From: Scalesia atractyloides
Taxonomy: Eukaryota; Streptophyta; Magnoliopsida; Asterales; Asteraceae
Length of the DNA: 64,000 nt
NCBI GenBank assembly: GCA_947069175.1
Contig: CAMTDV010000022.1
Span: 37,041,476-37,105,475 of the forward strand
Direction of reading: 5' to 3'
The notes below the pieces were generated by a model. That model worked only from the letters and a program-made list of their open reading frames with translations. It was not told the DNA's origin and made no database searches. Position 1 is the first letter of the stretch, and every line of letters starts with the position of its first letter. This document shows, one piece after another, positions 33,382 through 44,879 of this stretch. The translations under genes and the position numbers were made by a program.

Positions 33382-34091
33382 GAGCTAGGATCACGTTACT
33401 ACGACAAGGTCAGAAACAAGTCATAGGTAATGTGTTGGAAATATGATCATGACAGGAATCTGTGGATAGTCATGAGGGAGAGCGGCCACAGGGAATACTA
33501 TTCCAAGCCATCACAATTTGAATCATGGACAAAGATCGATATGAAAAGTCTCCTACGAGCACATTATTCTGATTTAGATCTGACTCAACGTGGTCCTGGA
33601 TGGGCACTCCATTCTAAGAATGAGTATGAAGTTAAGCATAACTTCCCAACCATGAAGATTGCAAAGTTCTATCTAAAGAAAAGCCCTGGGATTTGTGATC
33701 CTCGCACTGATAAACGACTACAGAACATCATCTGGCCGCCAACAGACAAAGAAAAGGTCAATCTTGCTGCTCCAAAGTTCCCAAAGGGTGTGCTAAAGAA
33801 CCTCTGTTACTGGGCTTATGATCCGAGAATGGCTGAGGCAGTGATTGTTACGAAAGAGAAGCATTTCGACCTAGCTGACACTTTGGATCTGATTAGTTTC
33901 CCGAGGAGGACATCTTGATGTTAGGCGCACATCAAATTCAAGCAAGTGATAAGTATGAAGAGTGTGCAAAGTCTTGGACCAGTGTGGTGGCAATAGTGAT
34001 TCACAACAAACTTTTCGCAAATGATTGATCCAATGTTCTGAAGCACGAAGAATGAAGTTCCTGAAGCGTAAAGCTAACACTAATGCAGTAA
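33382..34091 (+). pseudogene. Copia-1 env-like / post-pol ORF, C-terminal part
   Basis: The frame continues from 23513 as ELGSRYYDKVRNKS, then a TAG near 33424, then VMCWKYDHDRNLWIVMRES. It runs on to a stop at 33916 (LDLISFPRRTS). It is rich in charged and aromatic residues (YYSKPSQFESWTKID, RAHYSDLD, LKNLCYWAYDPRMAEAV). I know no catalytic motif here and assign no function beyond 'C-terminal end of the second ORF of a Sirevirus'. It ends about 190 bp before the 3' LTR. Confidence 0.78.
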
Positions 34092-34092
34092 A

Positions 34093-34105
34093 CCTAGGGG
34101 GAGAT
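34093..34105 (+). other. Polypurine tract of Copia-1
   Basis: CTAGGGGGAGATT sits directly before the LTR. The same string precedes the Copia-2 LTR (40104-40115), so both belong to one lineage. G-rich tracts of this form are usual in Sireviruses. Confidence 0.88.
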
Positions 34106-34429
34106 TGTAAGGCCCTAAATAGTTTTATGCATTAGTAACTTTAGGGGTATGAGCTATTATGTTGTAATGGGCTTGGGGGTAGCCTTTGGACCTAAGGGCT
34201 TTAGGGTAATGGAGCACTAACCCTCCATTATATATAGATAATGATGTATTAGGATTTGGTGGCTCCTTGGTTGATTATTCACTTGTATTAGACAAATTGG
34301 TGATTTGTATGCAAGTTGAACATTTTTATATTCATCTTATTTCTTCTACTTTGATTCTTAGCTTGTTTGTGTGATTTCGCCACCGTTCAAGCTAAGTGTG
34401 ATATGTAAGATCCGGTTTTCGGACTTACA
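34106..34429 (+). repeat. 3' LTR of Copia-1
   Basis: 324 bp, from TGTAAGGCCC to CGGACTTACA, with TGTAAG/CTTACA terminal inverted repeats. A TATATATA box lies at 34229-34236. The last 26 bases form an imperfect hairpin. The RT frame of Copia-2 begins at the next base. Confidence 0.92.
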
Positions 34430-35671
34430 GTATTATGATGAAACTTTTGCACCTGTTGCAAGACTGGAGGCTATCAGATTGTTCTTAGCCTTTGCTGCCA
34501 ACCACAACATCAAGGTGTATTAAGTGGATATCAAATGTGCATTTCTATCTGATAAGATCAAGGAAGGGCTATATGTAGGCCAACCCCCTGGTTTTGAAGA
34601 TGCCTGTTATCCTGATCATGTTTACAAACTCAACAAAGCTTTGTATGGCTTGAAACAAGCACCTAGAGCCTGGTATGAACTCTATCCACCTTTCTCTTAT
34701 CCATAGGCTTCGCAAGAGGTAAAATTTATAAAATTTTGTTTTTAAAATGGAGAAGAAAGGATTTGATGCTTGTCTAAATTTATATGGATGACATCATTTT
34801 TGGATCCACATGCACCGCCATGTGTGAAGAGTTTAGAGAAATCATGACAGCAGAGTTTGAGATGGGTGCTATAGGTGAACTCCAATGCTTTTTTGGTCTC
34901 CAAGTTAAGCAATTGCAAAATGGTACATTCATTCATCAAAGTAAGTATGTCAAAGAACTACTTACAAAATTTAGTATGAATGATTGTAAACCATTTAGTA
35001 CACCCATGGCCATTTCAAAATTAGTCACTGTTGATGACAGATGACTTGGTTGATCAAACTCTTTATAGAAGCATGATTGGGTCTTTATTGTACCTAACTG
35101 CATCAAGGCCAGACATCATGTTTCAACACGTGTTTGTGCCAAATCCCAATTAGCACCTAGAAAGTCAAATCTTATAGCTGTGAAAAGGATATTAAGATAC
35201 ATAAAAGGTGCTCCACACTTGGTATCTGGTATCCTGCTAAGGGGAATATTGAGTTTTCAGGTTACTCAGACAGTGACTTTGCTGGATGCCATGCTACAAG
35301 GAAGTCCACATCTGGAGAATGTCAGTTTCTTGGCAATTGCTTAGTCTCTTGGTAAAGCAAAAAGCAAGCAATTATTACAACTCTTGTGGATTTAGAATCA
35401 ATTGTTGGATTTTGGTGTAACTGCTTTGAAGACTCCTCTCATGTTATATAGTCAAGTAGCTGAAAAAATCATTAAAAATCCAGTGTCTTATTCAACAACC
35501 AAGCACATTGACATCAGACATCACTTTGTGAGCGATTGCTATGAAAAAAGTTTGATTTCCCTGCATCATGTTCCAACTAAGGATCAGCTGGCAGATGTGT
35601 TAACAAAAGCTTTAGACACATCTATCTTTGAAAGCTTGATCTCTAGTATTGGCATTCTAAACATGGATTAA
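34430..35671 (+). pseudogene. Copia-2 reverse transcriptase (C-terminal) and RNase H (broken)
   Basis: The start YDETFAPVARLEAIRLF is cut by Copia-1. It is followed by VDIKCAFLSDKIKEGLYVGQPPGFE and KALYGLKQAPRAWYE, a decayed segment, then YMDDIIFGSTC (34784; Met for the usual Val in YVDD). RNase H is present to LVSW, but the acidic AEAEYVAA block is missing: about 30 bases are deleted near 35385. It resumes with NQLLDFGV and KHIDIRHHFVSDCYEK and ends at 35671 (ISSIGILNMD). Confidence 0.94.
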
Positions 35672-36213
35672 AAGCAAAATTTTGTTTTCCGTGAAAAAAA
35701 AGCAGTAAAATGTTTTAAGAAAATAAAAATCCATCCTTAAAAATAGCTTTGAATTGAAATTTTTTCAAAAAATCCTGAAAGTCTATTCCATCCAATGTTT
35801 CTAAAGACCTCTGTTTAGTTACATGTATCCACTGTTCAAAGGTATAACCTTTGCTCTCATTATCCACTTATCATAACCTCTGTTAGGTATACACATTGTT
35901 TATCCTAACCTCTAATGTCTATCCACTAATAGACAAAAATCAACCACTGTTCATTTCACTATTCCCAACCTCTGTTGCTTTCCAGCAGAGGTTACAAAAC
36001 AACTGTCACTCACTTCATAATAGAGGTTACCACGTGGACAGATATTAGCCATCAGATCTTTGTAACGAACCCTGCCACGTCAGCATTCACGTTTTCCCTA
36101 TATAAACCCTGTTATCCAAACAGAGCTTTTTACTTGCCGACTTGAATTCAAAATTCTCAAAAGCGGTTTCCATTACCATTTTCTTCACTTCTACTCACTT
36201 CCATTCTCCGATC
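35672..36213 (+). repeat. Copia-2 non-coding gap with AACCTCTG motifs in both orientations
   Basis: AACCTCTG or a one-base variant is at 35807, 35875, 35907 and 35967, and the reverse complement at 35986 and 36022. One pair forms a hairpin, AACCTCTG - 11 nt - CAGAGGTT (35967-35993). There is no coding evidence. This matches the place of the ATCTCGGAT cluster in Copia-1. Confidence 0.82.
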
Positions 36214-39200
36214 ATGTTTGTGCAAATCAAACTTCCTCATAACTACCTCCTCACCTTCGAGAAAAATGACAAAAATACATCTTTCCACTCAATAATTGAT
36301 GTTCTAACATCATCGAAATACAAAACCATACTCACCGTTGATGCACCAATTTATATAACTACACTCCGACAATTTTGGGACAAATGCTGAAGTTCAAATT
36401 TAAAACAAAAGGCCCTATGCTATCACGTCTAAGGTCGGAGAAACCCTGGTTCAGATATCTCCAACTTCCATCTCCACAACATTTGATCTGAACGACCAAG
36501 CAGGTAATACTTCTTTTACTAAACAGCCTCTTCACACTAAGTTCATAGAAAGAGGGTATGAAGGTCAGTTGACAGGAGTTACAATTTTCAAACCTCAATT
36601 TCCTCCAGAAGTGAGATATTTTTTCCATACTCTTTTAATATGTCTCTTAGTCAAGACAACCTCATTTAATGAGATTCCACAAAAAGTTCAATATTTGGGA
36701 TATGCAATTTTGACAAATCTCATTATAATCTATCCCAGGCATTGTTCTTGGACTTGGTTGCAAATCTGAATATAAAAGGAAATAAACCTAAGCTTTTCTC
36801 ATGAATCTAAGACTTTTAAGCTATTACCTCAAAAGATTGTGTCTGAAAACGATTTTCAACAAGGAGAATCTTTTCAAATAAAAAGTCTTACACATGAAAC
36901 TTTTACCAGAATAAAAAATATAGAGTCAAAAGTTTCAAAAACACAAGCAAAGGGGATGAGCTTGTTAATGGGTCCACATCCACTGCTCAAACCTCTGTTG
37001 TTGAGCTCACTGCTCCTGGTGATCACAACACCACAACCGGTGTTGTGAAACCCCACCAGCCAATCCAAAAAGAAACTTGCCACATCCAAAAAGCCCACCA
37101 AAAGAAAACAACAAAAAAGGCACCTCTAGAAAATGAGATCACAGAGGATAACCTTGTGGCAAAACCAAAGCCACTTGAAACTATGTTGCTACTTCCTCAC
37201 AACAATTGGAAAGATCTTCACCTATCCAAACTCCTCCTGCATCCTCACAAAAGGATCGGGTTGTAAGCACAGGGACACCAAAATATGAAGAAGAAATTTC
37301 ACTTGAAAGTATGTTTCACAGCCCCTCTCCCAGGGCTATTTCTCTTTCAACTCCACAACCCTCTACTCCAATTCCACCCACATTTATACCCCTGTTTGCT
37401 TCAATTAACAAAACTCTTACACAAATCAGTTCCTCTTAATCATCATTCAAAGAGCACGCTTCAACAAGTGACTTAGTCTTAGTAAAGTCAACTTGCTAAC
37501 CCACAAACAGTTGAGGATGCTACACCCCATGAGTTACATGTAACTCTTGGTGGTAGTTCAAGTGAAGCAGCCACTACAACTGATGACACAATAGTGTTTC
37601 AATTGGACAGTGCTTACATCTATAAGTCTTCCTTGAAGGCAACAACTGTTGAGGCTACAATTGTAACCTTTGCTCCATTTGGAAGTCCCCAGTACCAAGA
37701 AAAAGGGGCATTTGAGTCTATTAAATTGGAGTCTTCTCCTATTAAGGACTCAAATACAACTACCTCTGGTAGGGATTCAGATGATCCTATTAAAGTAGGT
37801 GATGAATTAAGATACAAAGAATTGACGGAGAGAATGACATCTATGGAATCTTCAATAGATGAAATGAAAAGTATGATGAAACAAATGTTACAAAATTCTG
37901 AAAATCAATCTTCACCTCACAAATTGCAAGTGAGCCGTGGAAATCGGTGCAACCAGTTATCCAAGCTCAATGGAATTTGGCTGATATCAACCACAATACT
38001 CACACGGAATTAATTAGAAATATGGTTGAGGCCAGATACAAAGTAACATAAGCAGACATCAAGGCCATTAGAGAACATCTGGTAAAGACCACTGGTTCTG
38101 CCCCTACAATAGTCCTTCAAGAAGAAGTAGAGGATGATGCCAAAAAGAAGAAGAAGAATGACAAGTTAAGAAAGTTGCAGCCTTCTTCACAAGTTACATC
38201 TTCAAAGGTGCAACAGCAAAAGCCAGGGTCTGCTCCAACTCAACCTCTGCTAAAGCATCAGATGCTGGATGTGAAAAAGGAATTGATTAGATCCGAAACA
38301 AGAATGCAAAGAGATTGCTTCAGAAAAGCAAAGAAAGCAAGATACACTGGAAAGCAAAGCTTCCTTACTAATAGAACAAGAACAAGCCATGAAGATGGAA
38401 AAAGAAGACATTGGCACTTCAAAAAGGAGAAAGTCAACAAGAAAGGTTAGACAGCCAATAACCATCTCTCCTAAAACCACTGCTAAACCTATAAAAGTGT
38501 ATCCTCTGCTCTGACCAAACCAAACCCTCACCAACACCAAAATCACAAACTACTGAACCAACAGATGCTGGTACAACAGATGTTCCAGCAGTTGTTACAA
38601 AATCACCACCTCACCCAACAGATGCTGGTACAGCAGATGTTCCAACAAATGTTAACCAAACCACTACCATGATGACATTTCCTACACTTACATAGCCACT
38701 ATCCACACCACCAAGAATTCCAACACATCCACCTTCACCTAAAATCAAATTCACACGCAAAAAAAAATTGTTGTGGAAAGAAGAAGATGAGGAAATCCCA
38801 TCACCAATCTTATATTCTGCCCCCATTCCAGCCACACCAATCTCATCACTTCCATCTAAATCCACTTCACTTCCACCCTATCAACCACCATCTGTCATTC
38901 CACTGGCTACTCAATATCCTCTAGAGACTCATGCTATTAAAGGAGAACTTGAATCCATTTACTTTATATAGGATCCATCACAAAGATCCTTCCCATCTCT
39001 TTATAGTTATCAAAATCCTAGAAACTTAGATGAGTATTTGAAGCTAAAGGAAAGACAGGCTGAGAATATTGCCAAGAGATAAGCAAAGAGAAGGATGACA
39101 AGACTACACAGGATTCTTGTCACTAAACTTAGCAAGGTAAAATAGATAGAAGATTTTGCTAAGGATCTGTGTAAGTCTATGTCTGAGAAGCCAACAAATG

Positions 39201-40090
39201 CTGAGCTTGATGAAGAACTAAAACAGGATTACCTTGATCACATCATGAAGCATAAACCATATAAAGCATCAAGAGCACCCAAAGACTGGTCATCAGATGC
39301 TCTCAAATAAGAGATTGATAGAATTCAAAAAATGCTCAAAGATCCTTTATATAAGCCAACTCCACTAGTTTGGAAGAAAAACAAACAAATTGATCAAAAC
39401 AAGGCTTTGAAGCTAAAGAGGATGAGAGAAGAACTTGTTGCTGCAAAGTATGGTAATGCTAGATCTGTTGCCAGATGGTCAGAATCAAGAATTGTTGATA
39501 CCTACAAAAGATTGGAACAGCTAAGAGAGTGGATCCTACAGTTCCTAAAAAGCAAGACTATCCAACAGTGGTTATCCCTCAACAGACCCATACTTCTAAA
39601 AAGCAATTCACATCATCTAGCTTATCCACAACTGCCTTAAATCAAGTAAAAAGGCAAAAGCAGTGTCTGTGACTAATGAACAGTTGTATAAAGAACAGAA
39701 GAAGGAGGAAATAAAGAACCAACTGCTTTATCACACAGATCCTGCAAGTGACAAACTAAGAGCAACACTTACAAATCTAGTCAGCAGGCCTCAATCACCA
39801 AACTCATCAAAATAAATCTTCACCCAAAAACACCAACTAATTCAAAAATTATAAAGTGGAAGTCATCCTCAGACACCCACGAATTGACCTTGCTCAGATC
39901 AAATGGTGAGATTCAAAAGTTAAAAATGGAGGATGCATATGGTTTGGATGCAGATGACCTCCAAGATCAGTTGAACCTTGAATTGTAAAGGATTTTGAAG
40001 ACATGATTCCTTGAACTTTGAACTACAATTCAAAGGGCAAATCAGGGAAATGTTGATGAAAAATAAAGATCAACAATAAACAAGAGTTTT
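36214..40090 (+). pseudogene. Copia-2 env-like / post-pol ORF (broken)
   Basis: The likely start is the ATG at 36214. The first block reads APIYITTLRQFWD (about 36340), then shifted frames give TKVGETPVQISPTSIST-type order and FIERGYEGQLTGVTIFK with FPPEVRYFFHTLLICL (about 36545-36650). It resembles the post-pol ORF of Copia-1 in layout. A long low-complexity Pro/Thr/Ser/Lys region follows (37045-38970), with a coiled-coil-like stretch (ELTERMTSMESSIDEMKSMM, about 37820-37880). Then come Lys/Arg-rich blocks (39330-39640) and an acidic end near 39990. There are many stops, and no membrane segment is evident. Confidence 0.78.
38558..38650 (+). repeat. 57-bp tandem duplication in the Copia-2 env-like ORF
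   Basis: CCAACAGATGCTGGTACA is repeated at 38558 and 38615 with similar following bases. 57 is a multiple of three, so it adds 19 residues without a shift. Confidence 0.8.
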
Positions 40091-40103
40091 GGCATCATCT
40101 TTT

Positions 40104-40115
40104 CTAGGGGGAGAT
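40104..40115 (+). other. Polypurine tract of Copia-2
   Basis: CTAGGGGGAGAT just before the LTR, matching Copia-1. Confidence 0.87.
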
Positions 40116-40814
40116 TGTTAGATCTAGTGGACCCCACAATAGAACAAATATTGGAAAGCCAAAATAATCTATAACATCTGATCTTTTATAACAGTGCTTG
40201 AAGATCTACTCCCTTCAATGGCAAAGACTTAACATCTGTTCTCTAAACTCTGCTCATGACTAAAGACTGTTTACAATATCTGTTAAAGTTAAAGCACTGC
40301 TGGAAACCAAAGGTCTACTAGAGAGAACCTCTGATGAAGAACAAAAGATGTTGAAGCAAATGTCTGCTGGACCAACATAGGATAAAGCTCATCAGAGGTT
40401 TCTACAACAGATGCTGTGCAACAGACTTTATTTGTATTTCAATGTAACAGTGTTTTAGCCTAGCAGATGTTAGAGTTTGTTAGGTCGTTAGATGTCACTG
40501 TCTATGTGACGTCAGCTTAGATTCCTTAGTGGTTTGCTTTGTACAATAAATAGAACAGTGCCTATACTGTTCTATTAATCACATCTTCTGGACATTTCTT
40601 GTACGAACAAATCAGAGTGATCAGGCTGAGGGGGAGTTTGTATATCTTTCATGCATACGTAAATCAAATTTATAAAATCATGTTGATGAAAACATTCTCT
40701 TCATTGTTGTGATTTACAAGTTTATATTTTCGCTGCACTTATCATCTTTGTTTTATCATCTTCCATTGATTTCCATCTTTAAACTTTCACAACAATTAAA
40801 CTCAGATCCTAACA
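40116..40814 (+). repeat. 3' LTR of Copia-2
   Basis: 699 bp, TGTTAGATC to GATCCTAACA, with inverted termini. A TATA-like AATAAATA lies near 40546. It contains a perfect 12-bp inverted repeat AACCTCTGATGA / TCATCAGAGGTT (40326-40337 and 40389-40400) that shares the motif of the pol-env gap. Confidence 0.9.
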
Positions 40815-41599
40815 AACTTTATCATTTAAAGGACTTTCCCCCGCGTTTATAGGTTCAAAACCTTGATCCAAACCTGGATCCTTTAGCTTATAAAAAATTA
40901 TTTTGGTTTAAAGTTAATTACCCAACCGACTCGTTAGGAGACATTATGCATTCTAGTTCATGCCCCCTGTTTTCTTAGGTTACTTGAATGATCAACTCTA
41001 TCAAGGATCTCATTTTTAAATCTACCTTTGGGATAGTTTACCTGAACCATTATCTAAGGGGCTTTTAGTCAATTTTATGCCTTTTCCAAACTGAAAAACT
41101 TTTATAAATTTAAATGAAAACTATCGGGCACATTTAGCTCGTTATTCCGTCGAAATTAATTAGGTCCCTAAGGACATAAAGATTCCCAATAGGCTATAAT
41201 TTTATAACTCATTTTACCACAACTTCGCGTCATAAGCTTATTCTCGGCTTTAAGACCTTTTACCCAATTGCTAGTCATACCTCACTTCAGTACGACTATA
41301 AGTCCTTATCGAAAGTATGAACCGTTACACATATCTGGCGGGGTCAAAGCAATGACCCGTTATCAATACCTTGCAATTCTAATTGTTGATTCATGGCAAT
41401 GCATGCCCATACATTATACTTAACTTAAGTATGAAACTTAACAAACAAGCACTAAATATCGTATTCAAATGGTGATAACATCACGATTTGATTCGTTTGA
41501 CCCGATTGTCTATTTGACCCGTTCTTGGCTTACCCTTTAAGCATTTTCAACTAACCATGTATTGTTGGTTACCTAAACGTGCATACTTACCATCTTACT
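40815..41599. other. AT-rich repeat-derived stretch, no gene
   Basis: No frame or motif of note. The style (short phrases like ACCCGTTA and CATTTTGACCC) resembles decayed Gypsy LTR sequence, but I find no ends. Confidence 0.4.
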
Positions 41600-42000
41600 G
41601 TATGACCCATTATGGTTCACACTATAGGGTCCTATTTCTAAAATTCATTATATTAATCACCTATATGTAGATACTCTTCGTTTTGCTCATTTAACATGTT
41701 ATGGTTTACACCATAGGGTCCTATTTCAGGAAAATTTATTGTTTAATAACCAACATGTGGTTACTCACCAATTTACGCGTTTGACATGTTATGGTTTAAC
41801 CATATGGTCCTATTTCAAAATTCTCTGTTTATTTACCAACATTTGATATTACCATTTTGCCCATTTAACCAGTTATAGTATATAAACATAGGGTCTTCTT
41901 TTATAATTCTTTGTTTATCACCAATTTATGATTTAACACAGTCTCACCCATTTTGACATGTTTCGTGGTTTTTGCCAATGGGTCTCATCTTAACATTTTT
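41600..42000 (+). repeat. Decayed tandem repeat, about 85-95 bp, five units
   Basis: (ACATG)TTATGGTTTACACCATAGGGTCCTATTTC and variants recur near 41606, 41697, 41786, 41870 and 41960. Between them are phrases like CATTTTGCCCATTTAACATG. The latest units are the most decayed. Confidence 0.8.
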
Positions 42001-42686
42001 ACCCATAAACCGCAACCATTCTTTGATAACTTCTTTATTAACCAAAATTTCCTATTACATAAGTAGTGATTTATATATGTTAGGACTTAGAAATAATAAA
42101 AAGTCAATTCTCATAAATATATACCATTGAACGTAACAAAATAACTTGGAGCTGTTGTCGCATGTTTAACCACGTTCATTATATTTGATTCTTATGCAAC
42201 AATTACAACTCTTAACTCTCTCAAACTCTTAATATTTCGAACTTTATTGTCGAACCGTGGGATTTTGACCCGCTGGATCCATTCCTTTCTAAACTTCCAC
42301 CTAACTTATCAATAGTCAAAATATCATATAATATCACAAAATGTTAGATTACTCATCCTACATTATAATCATCACACCATAGAGACTTTTATAACATATT
42401 TCTCATTTGATTATATTATGTGTCAATTTAACCTTTTAAAAGTTAAACTAAAAATTGACATATATAAATGCATTAACAAATCCAATACAACTCATTTAGA
42501 CATCTTACTAAATACTTACTAGGCACTACTTTTCATCCTCACCCAATAAACGAATGAATTAATAAATCATATTTTGTGGCCATTCAAGTTCGCACCCGCC
42601 ATTTATTATTTACTACTTTTCATTAAATGATTTTAACAAATTCATATAAAATAAATATAGGAGAAAATCTATATTATTTAAATACG

Positions 42687-42930
42687 TATTAATAAAAGAC
42701 ATTAGTTTGGTTAAGATGCAGTTACAATTTTTGTAAGCAAACCAAGAATTAATATAGTCTTATTACTTTTATGTTTATTTAAGGTTTTTCGCTCACAAAA
42801 GGTATTAATAAAAGACATTAGTTTGGTTAAGACACAGTTACAATTTTGTTAAGAAAACAAGAATTAATATAGTCTTAGTTATGTTTATTTATGATTTTTA
42901 AGTTTATTTATGGTTTTTCTCTCACAAAAG
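42687..42930 (+). repeat. 116-bp tandem duplication
   Basis: TATTAATAAAAGACATTAGT starts at 42687 and again at 42803, and the following about 110 bases are nearly the same. Each copy ends TTTTTCNCTCACAAAAGGT. Confidence 0.9.
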
Positions 42931-43323
42931 GTTTAATATAATTACATGTAAGGTAAGATGATTGATATTTTTTCTCTCCTTTTTTAAATAGGGTTAAGAT
43001 AAAATACATAATCTTCTAAAAATAGGAAGTCTTTAGAGGTAACGGACTCTAATTGGTCTTATTCTAGCGACATTGGAAACATCTAATCGAACTCTACTCT
43101 ACGATATATGATTTTAGGTTTTAACTTTTAGTTTTTAGATTTTAGAATTTTTATTTAAATCATTATGTCTTTTAATTTAAACATATTGTTTTGCTATTCC
43201 TTGTACCTTTGTATCCTTCTCATTAAGATAACTTTACCCTTTGAGTATTACACTTAGTCAATATTTAATATGATATAAAACCTAAAATCTACGAAGTCTC
43301 AATAGAGATGCAAACGAGTATAT

Positions 43324-43440
43324 AATAGCAAAACCGAATATGTTGATATATTTCTTAACATAGATAATAAAGCATCTAGAACTTTAATAGTAAAACCGAA
43401 TATGTTGATATATTTCTGAACATAGTAAAAACTAAATATT
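43324..43440 (+). repeat. 62-bp tandem duplication
   Basis: AATAGCAAAACCGAATATG at 43324 and AATAGTAAAACCGAATATG at 43386, with the following TTGATATATTTCT(T/G)AACATAG shared. Confidence 0.85.
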
Positions 43441-43788
43441 ATTTGTCTAATTATAATTTTTATTCTTTTATTAGATATATTTTGGTTTTAATTATCAAAT
43501 CTAACTTTTATATTTAAACGTGTTTATTACTTAACCGTGCATTTTGCTTATTTAACTAAAAATTGCTTCTTCTTAGTGTCGTTTAGACATCAAATTTTTT
43601 TTACATGAGTTTTATATCGTTTCGACTTAGCTAATCTTTTCTACGATTATTTGATATTTTAGTAAAAATTAGGGAGTTAACACATAGCAATGCATGTGTG
43701 TAGCTCAATATGTCTCTATGTTCCTTTTTTGTTTGGTTTGACGGTTCCTTAACAACACACGTATGCTAAAGCCTTGTTATAAAAAATA

Positions 43789-43789
<1 letters not shown>

Positions 43790-43819
<30 letters not shown>
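43790..43819. repeat. (TA)15 microsatellite
   Basis: An uninterrupted TA run of about 30 bases. Confidence 0.97.
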
Positions 43820-43828
<9 letters not shown>

Positions 43829-44285
43829 TAGGAGTAGAGATTTATATATTTTACTTTTGGAAGAAGAGATAAGAATAAGAAATATACATGGATTAATGAT
43901 TGAAAAGTTAAAATAAAATCTAAGTAAATTTTCTGAGATTAGAAAAAAATATAATATAATATTAATTAGAATCCTTTATTGAATATATTATATTAGATAA
44001 TTATATTCTGTCATGCTAGGTCACATGTCTTTTCTTCACAGCTTGTATTGAGTTGAAAAATATATAATTATTTAATTGGTTAGAATGAGAATTAGCCTAC
44101 CCACTTCTATTTTACTGTGACAATCATTATGGCCGCCTTCATCGTCGGCACAACCCACAAGATGCCACTTTCTCGGTAGTCTAAACAAAAATAGTTGGGG
44201 TGTTGGTGAAGTAACCCGTTTTCATCCAAACCCATTTAATATGTTAAAAATAAATCAACCCATTTGTAAGCGCAGAGGTTAAAAG

Positions 44286-44879
44286 TAGACGTGCGTAAAT
44301 TGGGTTTTTTAATACCTAGTTTCAGGTATGATTGGGCACTAAAAGAAACTGAATAGGGTTCGGGTACAAGTACTAAGAAGAAAAACCGTACTCATTATCT
44401 GAGTATGGTATGATCGGGACCCGGTATTAGAACTGGGTATGTGTCCGGGTTTGATACTTGGTTTTAAAGTTAAGTTTTCTTTTTCTTATTTTATGCAAAA
44501 ATAATTTCATTTTAAACATAAATTTGGTTTTTAATTTGTGAAAATAATTAAATAAATTTCAATAACATAAGTACAAATTATAATAAACTTTTTTTTTAAA
44601 AACTTAAATATAAAAGTTATAAAGTACACATAAAAAATATACTTTAAACTTTGGGTATTCTATTGGTATAAAAAGCCACTATCAGGTATAGGGTATAATC
44701 GAGTTTGGGTATAGGGTATGACCGTTACGAATATTTTTGGGTATAAATCGGGTATGGGTATTGAGCTCAAAATGTATACCCTGTTCTCACCCTACGGGTA
44801 GGGTTGGGTTCAGTTACGAGTATAAAATACCCGGGTACAAAATAATCGGTTCCAGTAATGAGTTTTTTGTGCACCTCTA
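44286..44879. mobile_element. Candidate hAT-like MITE
   Basis: The termini TAGACGTGCGTAA and (reverse complement of the right end) TAGAGGTGCACAA match at 10 of 13 places. The flanks are GTTAAAAG (44278-44285) and GTTAGAAG (44880-44887), an 8-bp duplication with one difference. 8-bp duplications and TAG(A/G)GGTG-type ends suit non-autonomous hAT elements. The 594-bp body is AT-rich with many GGGTAT/ATACCC phrases and no transposase. Confidence 0.68.

Larger units (their letters stand above)
5284..34429 (+). mobile_element. Copia-1: Sirevirus-type Ty1/Copia retrotransposon, interrupted by three insertions
   Basis: The segments are gag to mid-RT (5284-9525), RT to the env-like ORF (18829-23518) and env-like end to 3' LTR (33382-34429). 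Removing LTR-B rejoins the RT frame, and removing Gypsy-C rejoins the env-like frame exactly (SDRYVM to ELGSRYYDK). The order gag, protease, integrase, RT, RNase H is Copia. A long extra ORF after pol and the AGGGGGAGATTG polypurine tract point to the Sirevirus lineage. The element itself sits in the RT of Copia-2. Its 5' LTR and gag N-terminus are off the left edge. Confidence 0.9.
34430..40814 (+). mobile_element. Copia-2: Sirevirus-type Ty1/Copia element, 3' half
   Basis: RT (from mid-domain), RNase H, a non-coding gap, a long env-like ORF, polypurine tract and 3' LTR. Its 5' half would lie left of the Copia-1 insertion, outside the window. It is the outermost and so oldest layer visible. 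All frames are broken. Confidence 0.92.

Noticed and set aside
33430..33918. Open frame of 162 codons that could be a host gene
   Set aside because: It joins in frame with the env-like ORF upstream of Gypsy-C once that element and one TCATG are removed, and lies just before a Copia polypurine tract and LTR.
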